This document shows positions 1 to 10,337 of a stretch of DNA of 64,000 nucleotides, in pieces; the stretch's first letter is position 1; every line of letters begins with the position of its first letter. Origin of the DNA: Candidatus Leucobacter sulfamidivorax (GTDB lineage Bacteria; Actinomycetota; Actinomycetes; Actinomycetales; Microbacteriaceae). The DNA lies in NCBI GenBank assembly GCA_016771945.1, contig QZLF01000003.1, positions 1-64,000 on the forward strand, in the 5' to 3' direction. The notes under the pieces were generated by a model. That model made no database searches, was not told the origin of the DNA, and was given only the letters and a program-made list of their open reading frames with translations. A program made the position numbers and the translations under genes.

Positions 1-2
1 TC

Positions 3-104
3 ATCGCGCTCGCCCGCCGTCGCTGCGACGTGCTCTATGCCATGCTCCGCACCGGCAGTCTCTACCAGCCCCGAACCTGGTCAGACACCGCTCTCGCGGC
101 TTGA
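3..104 (+). CDS. IS110-family transposase, C-terminal fragment
   Basis: This is the last 33 codons of an open frame that enters from outside the window. It reads through an Arg-rich helix (ARRRCDVLYAMLRTG, residues 4-18 of the fragment) and stops at TGA 102-104. That C-terminus is typical of IS110-family DEDD transposases (mobile C-terminal transposase_20 domain). The stop sits inside GGCTTGACAAA, and the complete IS110 gene ending at 40343 has the same context, which supports the assignment. The catalytic DEDD residues are outside the window, so activity cannot be judged. Confidence 0.7.
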   Translation: MALARRRCDVLYAMLRTGSLYQPRTWSDTALAA

Positions 105-128
105 CAAAAGTTATAGGGGCACCCCCCA

Positions 129-191
129 CCGCAGGGGGACGCGAATCGTCGTCCGGATGCGGCTGGGACGACGATTCGCGTCCCCTTGCGG
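129..191. repeat. Palindromic intergenic repeat, copy 1
   Basis: A perfect 20-bp inverted repeat has arms at 135-154 and 166-185 around an 11-base loop. After one mismatch the stem extends by five more pairs. The arm begins GGGGACGCGAATCGTCG. Four related copies lie near 4034, 12481, 25714 and 36497. This copy lies between the IS110 remnant and the 3' end of the leftward ferredoxin reductase gene, so it could end transcription. The family as a whole looks like a dispersed REP-like element. Confidence 0.8.
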
Positions 192-219
192 CGGGGTGGG
201 CGGGGGTCAGGGCGCGGGG

Positions 220-1396
220 TCAGGGCGGCGCGGCGACCGGGCGCGTGAGGGCGCGCAGGCGCGGGATCGGGATCCGGTACCCGAGCGCGGCCGCGGTGCC
301 CGTGCCGTCGGCGTGCCCCCAGCGAAGCAGCGCGCTGCGCTCCCCGAGCACGCCGTCGAGCGTCTCGGGGTCGCCCGCGACGGGAAGCTCACCGCACACC
401 TTCAGCGCGAGGCCGAACTGCTCGGTCCAGAAGTAGGGCTGCGGCCGCAGCTCCTCCGCCTCGTCGCCGCGCAGCAGCGCGAGCGCGGCGACCCTCGCCT
501 GCTCGATCGCGCTCGTCCACAGCGGGAGGCGGCGATGGCCGCGCGGCCCCGGATAGGCCGCGACGTCGCCGGCCGCGGCGATCCGCCCGCTCACCCGGCC
601 GCGGGAGTCGGCCAGCTCCCCGCCTCGAGCAGGCCGGGAGGGCGAGCCACTCGAGGCTCGGCAGGTCGCCGACCGCGCTGACGACGAGCGGCGCCTCGAG
701 CGCCTCTCCGTCGTCGAGGCGCACCCGCGCCCCGCCGTGCCCCGCATCGCCGAGGTCCTCGATGTCGACGCGGCTCGCGAGGCGCAGGCGCAGGCCTGCC
801 TCCCGGCCGGCCGCGGCGAGCGCCTCGCCGAGGCATCCGCCGAGCTGGGACGACAGCGGCGCGCTGCGCGCGACGAGCGTCACCGCGCAGCCCGAGGCCA
901 GGCAGCCGGAGGCGATCTCCATGCCGAGCGGCCCGCCGCCGATCACGACGACCTCCGGCCGGCCGGCGAGGCGTCGGCGCAGCTCGCGCGCATCGTCCAG
1001 CCCCCGCAGCGTGAACTCGCCACGGGCGCCGCTCAGCCGGCGAGCCCGCGATCCGGTGGCGACGAGCAGCCGGTCGAACGGCAGCTCCTCGCCGTCGGCG
1101 AGCGCGACGCGCCCCCGCTCGACGTCGAGGCCCGCGACCGCTACGCCGAGTCGCTCGACTGCGCCGTGCTCGGGCGCGGGCAGCCGGTGGGAGCTCATGT
1201 CGCCCTCGTCGACCAGGGCGGTCTTTGAGAGCGCCGGCCGACTGTAGGCCGGGTGCGGCTCCTCTCCGACGATCGTGAGCTCGCCGTCGAAGCCGCCGCG
1301 GCGCAGGGTCTCGGCGGCCGTGACCCCCGCGATCCCGCCGCCCGCGATGACGATGCGGCGGGGCTCCCTCGTGCTCCCCGCGCTCCCCGCGGTCAT
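220..1396 (-). pseudogene. Ferredoxin reductase (FAD/NAD(P)H), frameshifted
   Basis: The protein would pass electrons from NAD(P)H through FAD to the adjacent ferredoxin for a P450. The ATG at 1396 overlaps the ferredoxin stop as ATGA. The N-terminal part shows GGGIAG (residues 19-24), the RPALSK signature (53-58) and a second nucleotide-binding motif, VVIGGGPLGMEIA. The C-terminal FAD motif AAGDVA and the reductase tail (PLWTSAIEQARVAA) lie in another frame that ends at 220. The span is 1177 bases, one more than a multiple of three, so a net +1 shift falls at about 620-660. The full family length of about 390 residues is present when the two frames are joined. It is either a recent pseudogene or a sequence error. 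Confidence 0.8.
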
Positions 1397-1581
1397 GCGA
1401 GGCGCAGCGCGACGACGGGGCACACGCGCACCGCGTTGCGCGCCGTCTCGAGATCCGCGCCCTCCACCTCGACCACGTCGAGGATCAGCTCCCCGTCGTC
1501 GTCCAGGTGCATGAGCCGCGGCGCGGCCTCCTCGCAGAGCCCGTGCCCTTCGCACCGGGGGCGATCCAACTCGATCCTCAT
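1393..1581 (-). CDS. 3Fe-4S ferredoxin of P450 type
   Basis: This is a 62-residue acidic ferredoxin. Cysteines at 10, 16 and 54 (C-x5-C-x37-CP) form the three-cysteine pattern of actinobacterial P450 ferredoxins, which carry a 3Fe-4S cluster; the fourth cysteine position is His13/Gly14. It is first in a two-gene operon with the overlapping ferredoxin reductase and diverges from the LysR gene. The partner is most likely the P450 encoded at 2826. Length and motif spacing are normal for the family. Confidence 0.85.
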   Translation of the reverse strand: MRIELDRPRCEGHGLCEEAAPRLMHLDDDGELILDVVEVEGADLETARNAVRVCPVVALRLA

Positions 1582-1695
1582 ACCGTCTCTCTCCTCGATC
1601 CTCGTTCGCCGCCCGCAGCGGAAGCGCGCCGCAGCGCCGACGACCCCGCCGGCTCAATCGGTCACCGTCACCGTAGGCAGCCCGCATAACCTTCG

Positions 1696-1705
1696 TCAAA
1701 TGAAT
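1696..1705. promoter_or_regulatory. Candidate LysR operator, ferredoxin side
   Basis: The AT-rich island at 1696-1724 stands out in GC-rich DNA and lies in the divergent region between the ferredoxin and LysR genes. It contains TCAAATGAAT. The same decamer recurs in inverted orientation at 2735-2744, upstream of the P450. The placement fits binding by the product of the lysR-type gene between them. The sequence match is visible; the function is inferred. Confidence 0.4.
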
Positions 1706-1766
1706 TGAATGTATGATTTTCATGCACGGTACGAATGCGCATCTGCACTCGGGACGGAGACGAAGC

Positions 1767-2711
1767 ATGCACCCACCCGACTCCCCCGATCACGGGCTGA
1801 CCGCCCTCTCCTCGATCGACCTCAACCTGCTGGTGCCGCTGCTCGCCCTGCTCGAGGAGCGCTCCGTCACACGGGCGGCGGCACGCGTGCGCCTCTCGCA
1901 GCCCGCGATGAGCCATGCCCTGCGGCGTCTGCGGCGTCTGCTCGGCGACGAGCTGCTCGTGCGCCAGGGTGGGACGATGATCCTCACCCCGCGCGCGGAG
2001 TCGCTGCTCGGCCCGGTGCGGCGCGCGCTGAACGAGTCCTCCCGCGCGCTGAACCGCACGCCCTTCGACCCCGCCACCGACGACCGCACCGTCACCATCG
2101 CGCTCACCACCAGCACGGCCTTCGTCCTCGGCCCGCTGCTTCGCGCGATGCTCGACGAGCATGCCCCGCTCATGACGCTCCGCCTGCGCACCGGCCCGGT
2201 GAACTCGGCGTCCGTCTTCACGGCCGACGGCGTCGACGCCGTGCTGCTCACCGAGGGGCTGCACTCGCCGCACCCCCGCGAGCGCCTCTACGACGACCGC
2301 TGGGTCGTGCTCGCCTCGCCCGACATCCCGAAGGATCTCACTGCGCTCGAACTGCTCGGAGGAGAGCCCCACATCCGCTACGACGCGGCCGAGATGCAGT
2401 TGCGGCCCTACGAGGTGCTCGACCGCGAGGGCATCGCCTACCGCGTCAGGCAGACGGTCTCCGACTACATCCTCATCCCGCATTTCCTCCGGGAGACCCG
2501 AGGAGTGGGCCTGCACCGTTTCCAGGTGGCCTCGCTCTTCGTCGAGCGCGACGGCCTGCGCATGGTCGACTTCCCCTTCCCGATCGCGCCGCTCGGCATC
2601 GACCTGGTCTGGAACCCGTGGCTCTCCGACGACGAGTACCGCGACTGGCTGCGGGGGCTGCTGGTGGACGCCGCCGCTCCGCTCCGTTCCCGGTACGATC
2701 TTCATTCTTGA
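1767..2711 (+). CDS. LysR-family transcriptional regulator
   Basis: This is a 314-residue regulator. An N-terminal winged helix-turn-helix (LNLLVPLLALLEERSVTRAA, then LSQPAMSHALRRLRRLLGDE) is followed by a periplasmic-binding-like effector domain. The HTH and inducer-domain wording resembles NodD/SyrM/PcpR-type LysR proteins of aromatic catabolism. The ATG at 1767 was chosen over upstream starts (1713) because GGAGAC precedes it and the HTH then starts at the usual distance from the N-terminus. It diverges from the ferredoxin pair and is codirectional with the P450, and probably controls both. Confidence 0.85.
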   Translation: MHPPDSPDHGLTALSSIDLNLLVPLLALLEERSVTRAAARVRLSQPAMSHALRRLRRLLGDELLVRQGGTMILTPRAESLLGPVRRALNESSRALNRTPFDPATDDRTVTIALTTSTAFVLGPLLRAMLDEHAPLMTLRLRTGPVNSASVFTADGVDAVLLTEGLHSPHPRERLYDDRWVVLASPDIPKDLTALELLGGEPHIRYDAAEMQLRPYEVLDREGIAYRVRQTVSDYILIPHFLRETRGVGLHRFQVASLFVERDGLRMVDFPFPIAPLGIDLVWNPWLSDDEYRDWLRGLLVDAAAPLRSRYDLHS

Positions 2712-2734
2712 TGCGAATGCCAAGGATTCAGATC

Positions 2735-2744
2735 ATTCATTTGA
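2735..2744. promoter_or_regulatory. Candidate LysR operator, P450 side
   Basis: ATTCATTTGA is the inverted copy of the decamer at 1696. It lies in a second AT-rich patch (2724-2754) between the lysR stop and the P450 start. An overlapping TTCAT-N7-ATGAA dyad is also present. It is a candidate activator site for the P450 promoter; no clear -35/-10 pair could be fixed. Confidence 0.35.
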
Positions 2745-2825
2745 TACATGAACCTCGCTCGGTTTGACTGGTCGCACCCGATGCGCCGACGCTCGGGCTT
2801 CCCCTGACGAACGAGGTCCACCCAC

Positions 2826-4004
2826 ATGTCCACGGCAGTACTGCAGAGCTCTTCGATCGACATCTGGTCCGACGAGGTGCTGAGCGATCCCTACCCGGCC
2901 TTCACCGAGCTGCGAGAGCAGGCGGCGGCCGTCCACCTCGAGGCGCGCGACGTCTGGGTACTCACGCGCTACGCCGAGATCCGCGACGCCCTGTCCGACT
3001 GGGAGTCGTTCAGCTCGACGAAGGTCGCCTTCAACCCGCAGATGAACGAGGTGCTCACGGGCACGACGCTCGCGAGCGATCCGCCGCTCCACACGCAGCT
3101 GCGCGCCACCCTCAGCGAGAACCTCACGCCCCGCGCCCTGCGCGGCCTCAAGGTGCAGATCGACGAGAAGGCCGACCGCATCGTCGCCGAGCTCGTCGAG
3201 CGCGGCTCCTTCGACGGGGTCGAGGATCTCGCCCGCGAGCTGCCCCTGCAGGTCGTGCTCGACCTCATCGGCGTGCAAGGCGAGGTGCGCGAGAAGATCC
3301 TGCCCTGGGGCGCCGCCGCGTTCAACCTGCTCGGTCCCATGAACGAGCGCGCGCAGCAGAGCCTCCCGCTCGCGGGCGAGCTCTTCGAGTGGACACACGG
3401 TATGGAGGGCGACAAGCTCGCCGAGGGATCGATCGGGCGGGCGATCTTCGACGCCGGCGCGCGGGGCGACATCCCGCCCGAGCTGTGCGGGCACATCATC
3501 CACCAGTACCTCGCCGCCGGCATGGACACGACGATCGGATCGATCGCCAACGCGATCCGCCTGCTCGGCGAGCACCCCGAGCAGTTCGCGCGGCTCAAGG
3601 CCGATCCGTCCCTGATCCCGGCGGCCTTCAACGAGACGCTGCGCTACGAGGCGCTGCTGCACGCGCAGGGTCGCGGCACGACGCGCGACGTCGAGGTCGA
3701 CGGCACCGTGATCCCCGCGGGCTCGCAGGTCGGGGTGCTGCTGTACGCGGGCAACCGGGATCCGCGCCACTACGAGCACCCCGACGAGTTCCGAATCGAG
3801 CGCAACCCCGTGGACCACCTCTCCTTCGGCTACGGCATCCACGGCTGCGCGGGCCAGGGGCTCGCGAAGCTCGAGGCGCACGCCGTGCTCGAGGCGCTGA
3901 CCCGCCGCATCGACTCGTTCTCGGTGGGCGAGCCGACGGTCAAGCTCAACAACTCGAGCCGCGGGCTCGACACGCTGCCGGTGCTCGACGTCGTGGCGGC
4001 CTGA
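2826..4004 (+). CDS. Cytochrome P450, class I bacterial
   Basis: This is a 392-residue soluble P450. The oxygen-activation helix AGMDTT is at 231-236, the ExxR pair is Glu270/Arg273 (ETLR), and the heme loop FGYGIHGCAG has ligand Cys341. GAGGT precedes the ATG. The C-terminus (NNSSRGLDTLPV) and the AGMDTT helix recall the CYP199/CYP255 group, which act on alkoxy- or alkyl-substituted aromatics; that substrate is inference. The ferredoxin and reductase genes across the lysR divergon would supply electrons. It differs from the second P450 at 33478 and is not that gene's duplicate. Confidence 0.9.
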   Translation: MSTAVLQSSSIDIWSDEVLSDPYPAFTELREQAAAVHLEARDVWVLTRYAEIRDALSDWESFSSTKVAFNPQMNEVLTGTTLASDPPLHTQLRATLSENLTPRALRGLKVQIDEKADRIVAELVERGSFDGVEDLARELPLQVVLDLIGVQGEVREKILPWGAAAFNLLGPMNERAQQSLPLAGELFEWTHGMEGDKLAEGSIGRAIFDAGARGDIPPELCGHIIHQYLAAGMDTTIGSIANAIRLLGEHPEQFARLKADPSLIPAAFNETLRYEALLHAQGRGTTRDVEVDGTVIPAGSQVGVLLYAGNRDPRHYEHPDEFRIERNPVDHLSFGYGIHGCAGQGLAKLEAHAVLEALTRRIDSFSVGEPTVKLNNSSRGLDTLPVLDVVAA

Positions 4005-4033
4005 GGCCGCGGGGCCGAGGCGCCCCTGCTCAG

Positions 4034-4084
4034 GGGGACGCGAATTGTCGTCCGGATGCGGCGGAGACGACGATTCGCGTCCCC
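4034..4084. repeat. Palindromic intergenic repeat, copy 2
   Basis: Arms at 4034-4053 and 4065-4084 pair at 18 of 20 positions. The loop (GGATGCGGCGG) differs from that of copy 1 by one base. It starts 30 bases after the P450 stop, a position that would suit a terminator. Confidence 0.8.
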
Positions 4085-4236
4085 TTGAGGCGGGGTGGGC
4101 GGGGTCAGGGCCCGGGCCGGGCTCAGGCAGGGCCGCTGCGCGGATCGGCCAGCGGCGGTGCGCGTACGGACCAGCGGCGCGCGCGGCCCGGCACGAGACT
4201 GGAGCGCACAAGCGCCGCGGCGTAGACGGGTACGGA

Positions 4237-4292
4237 CGCCGCGCACAGCGGCGCGAACTGACACCGGCGCCGCGCACAGCAGCGCGGACTGA
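4237..4292 (+). promoter_or_regulatory. Direct 25-bp repeats before the FAD hydroxylase
   Basis: Two 25-base direct repeats (4237-4261 and 4268-4292, both starting CGCCGCGCACAGC and ending ACTGA) differ at two positions and are spaced 31 bases start to start, about three helical turns. They end just before the Shine-Dalgarno GAGAGGAG. AraC-family activators commonly use direct repeats, and an AraC-type gene lies just beyond the hydroxylase at 6242. The functional link is inferred. Confidence 0.4.
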
Positions 4293-4303
4293 GAGGAGCG
4301 CTC

Positions 4304-6225
<1,922 letters not shown>

Positions 6226-6241
6226 CCGGGCGGGGGCTCGG

Positions 6242-7201
6242 CTAGGAGCCGGCCCGCCCCCGCCACCGGCTGGGGGTCTCGCCGAAGGCGGCCCGGAAGC
6301 AGCGGGTGAAGTGCGAGTGGTCGGCGAAGCCGTGCGCGAACGCCACCTGCGCGATGTCGATCCCCGCCCACGCGGGGTCGAGGAGCGCCAGACGGGCGGA
6401 CTCGAGGCGGCGGCCGCGGATCCACCCCGACACCGAGAGCCCTCGCCGCGCGAAGATCGTCTGCAGGTACCGGGGCGACATGCCGTTCTCGCGGGCGATG
6501 CCCGCGACCGTCAGCGGCTCGGCGAGGTGCCGCGCGATGTGGTCCACCGCCCGCTCGAAGGCCGGCTGCGTCGGATCCTCGGGCGCGGCGCGCGCGAGGC
6601 GATCCGCCAGCATGCTCGCGAAGAGGCCCACCGCGTCCTGCACCGCGCGCGGTCCCGACGACCCCGACAGCAGTGCGGCATCGGCGAGCACCTCCCGCGC
6701 GAAGCCGACCGCGAGGCGCGCGTGGCCCTCGTCGGCCGCGAAGGGCGAGCCCAGGATCGGCCGCAACGAGGCCGGGGCGAGCGGGAGCGCCGCGAGCGGG
6801 GTGCGCAGCATGAGCAGCGTCGGGGCGCCCGAGAACTCCCAGCGGTAGCACGTGGTCGGGTCGCCGTAGCTGACGTCGCCGAGCTCGAGCCGCACGGGCG
6901 GGCGGCCGTCGGCGGGGGTCAGCACGCTGCTGCCGGCGAGCTGCACCACGACGATGTGCCGCGTGCCCGCGGTGCGGGCGACGTGCCGGGCCGTGCGCGC
7001 CACGGCGAAGCGGCGCGCGTCGATGGTGAGCAGATCGAGGCGGATCCGGTCCAGACGGCCGCGGATCAGCTCGCCGCTCGCCGGCATCCACTGGCCCGGG
7101 GCCCGCTCACAGCCGTCGGGGCCGGTGAAGCGGCCCCAGAGATCGAGGGCGCCGCCGAGCGCCTCGTTGTGCACGAGGCTGCGCGCCGGGGCTGCGGGCA
7201 C
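6242..7201 (-). CDS. AraC-family transcriptional regulator
   Basis: This is a 319-residue regulator. The N-terminal sensing domain resembles the AraC-binding-like domain of aromatic-catabolism activators (XylS/FeaR/NbaR style), and the C-terminal double HTH starts near VDHIARHLAEPLTVAGIARE and ends with DIAQVAFAHGFADHSHFTR. The GTG start at 7201 lies 3 bases after the esterase stop, so it is probably the last gene of the leftward operon. It converges with the FAD hydroxylase, whose promoter region carries direct repeats. Either that hydroxylase or its own operon may be the target. Confidence 0.85.
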   Translation of the reverse strand: MPAAPARSLVHNEALGGALDLWGRFTGPDGCERAPGQWMPASGELIRGRLDRIRLDLLTIDARRFAVARTARHVARTAGTRHIVVVQLAGSSVLTPADGRPPVRLELGDVSYGDPTTCYRWEFSGAPTLLMLRTPLAALPLAPASLRPILGSPFAADEGHARLAVGFAREVLADAALLSGSSGPRAVQDAVGLFASMLADRLARAAPEDPTQPAFERAVDHIARHLAEPLTVAGIARENGMSPRYLQTIFARRGLSVSGWIRGRRLESARLALLDPAWAGIDIAQVAFAHGFADHSHFTRCFRAAFGETPSRWRGRAGS

Positions 7202-7204
7202 GGG

Positions 7205-8191
7205 TCACCCCCGCGCCAGGAACGCCCCCGCCTCGCGGAAGGCGCGGGCCGACTCGGGCAGGTGGGCGAAGTGCTGCATGAAGCCGTGGGTGACGCCCGG
7301 GATCCGGATCAGCGTCGTCTCGACACCCGCCTCCTCGAGCCGCCGCGCGTAGGCCTCGCCCTCGTCGCGCAGCGGATCGTATTCCGCCGTGACAACGAGC
7401 GCCGGGGGGAGCCCTGCGAGATCCGCCCGCTTGATCGGGGACACGCGAGGATCGGCCGGATCCGCCCCGCTCTCGAGGTAGAACGCGTTGTGCGGCCTCA
7501 GCGCGACCGTCTCGAGCCCGTAACCCGCGCCGTTCTCGCGCAGCGAGGCGTAGCGATCGACATCGAAGTCGAGATCGACCGAGGGGTAGAAGAGCAGCTG
7601 GTGGGTGATCGCGTCGAAGCCCTCGTCGTGGGCCCGCGCGGCGATGCTCGCGACGAAGTTGCCGCCGGAGCTGTCGCCCGCCACCGCGAGGCGCTCGCCG
7701 TCCCAGCCGAGCTCGTCGCCGTGCTCGACGGCCCAGCGCAGCACGGCGTAGCAGTCCTCGAGCCCGGCGGGGAACGCCGCCTCGGGCGCGAGCCGATAGC
7801 CGACCGAGACCACCCGGTAGCCGCTCGCCGCGGCAAGCGCGCGGGCGAAGGCGTCGTGGGTCTCGAGGCTGCCGGAGAAGAAGGCTCCGCCGTGGAAGTA
7901 GACGAGCAGGCCGGTGGGGCCGTCGCCGGAGGAGGTGTCGGCGGACCGGGCATCGCCGGACGGCGCATCGGTGGACACGGACGCGGCGAGCGGCGTATAG
8001 ACGCGCACCGGCACCTCGCCCGCGGCCGTGGTCGCGATGCGATCCTGAACCGCGGCCACCGGGGGCCGCTCATCGAGCGGCGGCAGATGCGCCTCGCCCA
8101 TCGCGCGCCAGACGGCGGCGTCGACGGGCGATCCGTCCGAGGGCGGCAGCGTCGCGAGGAACGCCGCGATTTCCGGGTGCACGGGCGGCAT
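7205..8191 (-). CDS. Alpha/beta hydrolase, hormone-sensitive-lipase family esterase
   Basis: This 328-residue family IV esterase has the oxyanion motif HGGAF (100-104) and the nucleophile elbow GDSSG (Ser174). The Asp of the triad is in AEYDPLRDE and the His in VTHGF. A hydrophilic stretch (residues 70-92, rich in Ser/Asp/Gly) is inserted before the HGG motif. The gene starts one base after the upstream FAD monooxygenase stop, so the two are coupled. A role in opening an ester or lactone made by the neighbouring monooxygenase or phosphotriesterase-like enzymes is inferred. Confidence 0.85.
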   Translation of the reverse strand: MPPVHPEIAAFLATLPPSDGSPVDAAVWRAMGEAHLPPLDERPPVAAVQDRIATTAAGEVPVRVYTPLAASVSTDAPSGDARSADTSSGDGPTGLLVYFHGGAFFSGSLETHDAFARALAAASGYRVVSVGYRLAPEAAFPAGLEDCYAVLRWAVEHGDELGWDGERLAVAGDSSGGNFVASIAARAHDEGFDAITHQLLFYPSVDLDFDVDRYASLRENGAGYGLETVALRPHNAFYLESGADPADPRVSPIKRADLAGLPPALVVTAEYDPLRDEGEAYARRLEEAGVETTLIRIPGVTHGFMQHFAHLPESARAFREAGAFLARG

Positions 8192-8192
8192 C

Positions 8193-9308
8193 TCAGGCCC
8201 CCGTCGTCGCGCCGAGCTCGCCGGGCTTCTGGCCGGGGAAGACGTCCTCGAGCTCCTCGTCCGTCCAGCCGTGGCGCGAGAGGCGCTGCAGCTCGTCGGT
8301 CATGGGCTTCCGGGTCTCCTGGTACCTGGTGAGCGCCGCGGCGACCGAGCCCTCGGAGGCGAGGCACTCGGCGAGCACGCCGGCGTCGAGGATCGCGGAG
8401 TTCGCGCCCTGGCCCTGGTGGTGGCACATCGCATGCGCCGCGTCGCCGACGAGGGCGACCGAATCGGAGTGCCAGACGTCGACGGGGTCGATGTCGTAGA
8501 CGGCGCGGATGTTCACGGCGCTCATGTCGAGCTCGCGCGTGGTGGCGACGATCCGCTCATCGAAGCCCTCGACGGTGGCGAGCAGATCTTCGAGCGTGGC
8601 GGTCGGGTTGGGCGTCGGATCGGCGCTCAGCGCGGTGACGTCGTAGGAGACCTGGTTCCGGTGCAGCAGGGGCAGGAAGTAGACCTTGGTGCCGCGGCCG
8701 ATGTACATGCGCAGATTGCTGTCGTAGGGCAGGCCGTGGGTGCGGTCCGCGTCGAGGACGACACGATAGGCGTGCTCGCCCGCGAAGACCGGAGGCGCGC
8801 TGCTGAACAGCTGCTCGCGCACCCGCGAGCGGATCCCGTCGGCGCCGATGACGAGGTCGGCCGTGACCGAGGCGCCGTTCGCGAAGGTCGCGGTGGCGGA
8901 GGATCCGTGATCCTCGATGCTCTCGAGCCGGTGGCCCGTGTGCACCATGCCCTCGGGCAGCACGCCGACGAGGGTGTCGAGGAAGTCGCCGCGGTGCACG
9001 AAGCGCGTGGTGAGGCCGTAGGTGTCGGTCTCCGGCCAGTCCTCCTTGGCGATGCGCTCGCCCGTCGCGGTGAGGATCTCGAACGACTCGCTCGGCGAGG
9101 TCACCCGCTCGATCGCCTCGAGGATGCCCCACTTGCGGAACTCGTTCAGCGACGAGGGTCGCAGGCCGATGCCGGCGCCCACCTCCTTCAGCTCCTTCGC
9201 CTGCTCGTAGACATTCACGTTCGCCCCGGCGAGGCTCAGCGCCTTCGCGGTCGAGGCGCCCGCGTAGCCGGCGCCGATGATGGCGATGTTCAGGCCTGAG
9301 ATGTCCAT
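8193..9308 (-). CDS. FAD-dependent aromatic-ring monooxygenase (salicylate hydroxylase-like)
   Basis: This 371-residue group A flavoprotein hydroxylase has GAGYAG (12-17), a central FVHRGDFLDTL segment matching the conserved RxxL/ADG region, VIGADGIRSRVRE (DG motif) and VALVGDAAHAMCHHQGQGAN (FAD GD motif). The family includes salicylate and 6-hydroxynicotinate hydroxylases; the exact substrate is unknown. It lies between the phosphotriesterase-like pair and the esterase in a leftward operon. Confidence 0.85.
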   Translation of the reverse strand: MDISGLNIAIIGAGYAGASTAKALSLAGANVNVYEQAKELKEVGAGIGLRPSSLNEFRKWGILEAIERVTSPSESFEILTATGERIAKEDWPETDTYGLTTRFVHRGDFLDTLVGVLPEGMVHTGHRLESIEDHGSSATATFANGASVTADLVIGADGIRSRVREQLFSSAPPVFAGEHAYRVVLDADRTHGLPYDSNLRMYIGRGTKVYFLPLLHRNQVSYDVTALSADPTPNPTATLEDLLATVEGFDERIVATTRELDMSAVNIRAVYDIDPVDVWHSDSVALVGDAAHAMCHHQGQGANSAILDAGVLAECLASEGSVAAALTRYQETRKPMTDELQRLSRHGWTDEELEDVFPGQKPGELGATTGA

Positions 9309-9382
9309 GGTCGTTCGCGTCCTTGCTGTGTCGGTGAGGGAGGTGTGGGTCGCGCCGCGGTGGGCGCTCGGTGCTCAGGAGC

Positions 9383-10336
9383 TCAGCGGCTCATGGCGAG
9401 GAAGCTCGCCGGGTTCTCCACGAAGATGCGCTCGATCGTCGCCTCGTCGACGCCGGCCGCACGCAGATCCGGGATCAGCTGCTCGTAGATGTAGTTGATG
9501 GTGTGGCCCTTGACGCCCGGCCAGCCGAGCGGGCTGCAGTTGGCGTCGGCGGAGGCGAGCAGCTGCTCCGCCCGCCCGGCGCGCACGTGCCCGAGGAAGT
9601 GCTCGAGCCGCTCGGAGCGGTGGCGCCCCCAGAACGGCGGATCGGGCAGCTCGAGGTCGTAGCCGAAGGTGTCGAAGCCGAGCCGGCCGCCGCCGTCGAG
9701 GATCGCCTGCTCGTTCACCTTGCCCTGGCTGACGCCGTCGTCGACGTGGCCGAACATGACCCGGTCGAGCGGCAGCCCCTCCTCGCGGAAGACCGTGAGC
9801 GCGGGCTCGACGTCGACGGCGAGGTGGGTGAAGATCGGCACGCCGGTCTCGCGGGCGGCGCGGGCGGCGGCGCGGTAGATGCGGAGGTCGAGCTCCTTCA
9901 TCCGGAAGCCGCGGCTCACGCCGACCTTGATGATGCCCGCCTGGGCGTTCGTGCCCGCGATGCCGACCGTGATCTCGTGCACGAACTGGCGGTGCAGGTA
10001 GTCGACGCTCGCGTCGGCGAAGTGCTTGAGCGCGGTGTCGCCGCCGACGAAGCCGGTCGCGGCGACGATGTGCACGCCGGTCTTCTCCGAGAGCGACTGG
10101 TAGTAGGGGATGTCGCGGCCGTTGCAGATGCCGGTCGCGTCGACGAAGGTGCCGCCGCCGTATTCGTGGAAGCGGCGCAGCTTCGGCACGGTCTCCTCGT
10201 AGCGGGTCTCCGGGGTCTTCCACCACTGCGTGTCGAGCTCGGAGCCGGGCATGCCGTAGCCGATGTGCTCGTGCACGGCGACGAGGCCGAGCTGCTCGGC
10301 GGCGATCGGGCCGAGGACGGTGTTGACGCGTCCCAT
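9383..10336 (-). CDS. Phosphotriesterase-family metal hydrolase (lactonase-like)
   Basis: This 317-residue TIM-barrel hydrolase has the full binuclear metal site of the phosphotriesterase family: His22-x-His24 (VHEH), bridging Lys137 (IIKVG), His171 (FTHLA), His197 (FGHVDD) and Asp264 (SADAN). Many members hydrolyse lactones or carboxylic esters rather than phosphotriesters. GGAGG precedes the ATG. The gene follows a paralogue by one base. In context it probably opens a lactone in the operon's pathway (inferred). Confidence 0.88.
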   Translation of the reverse strand: MGRVNTVLGPIAAEQLGLVAVHEHIGYGMPGSELDTQWWKTPETRYEETVPKLRRFHEYGGGTFVDATGICNGRDIPYYQSLSEKTGVHIVAATGFVGGDTALKHFADASVDYLHRQFVHEITVGIAGTNAQAGIIKVGVSRGFRMKELDLRIYRAAARAARETGVPIFTHLAVDVEPALTVFREEGLPLDRVMFGHVDDGVSQGKVNEQAILDGGGRLGFDTFGYDLELPDPPFWGRHRSERLEHFLGHVRAGRAEQLLASADANCSPLGWPGVKGHTINYIYEQLIPDLRAAGVDEATIERIFVENPASFLAMSR

Positions 10337-10337
10337 G

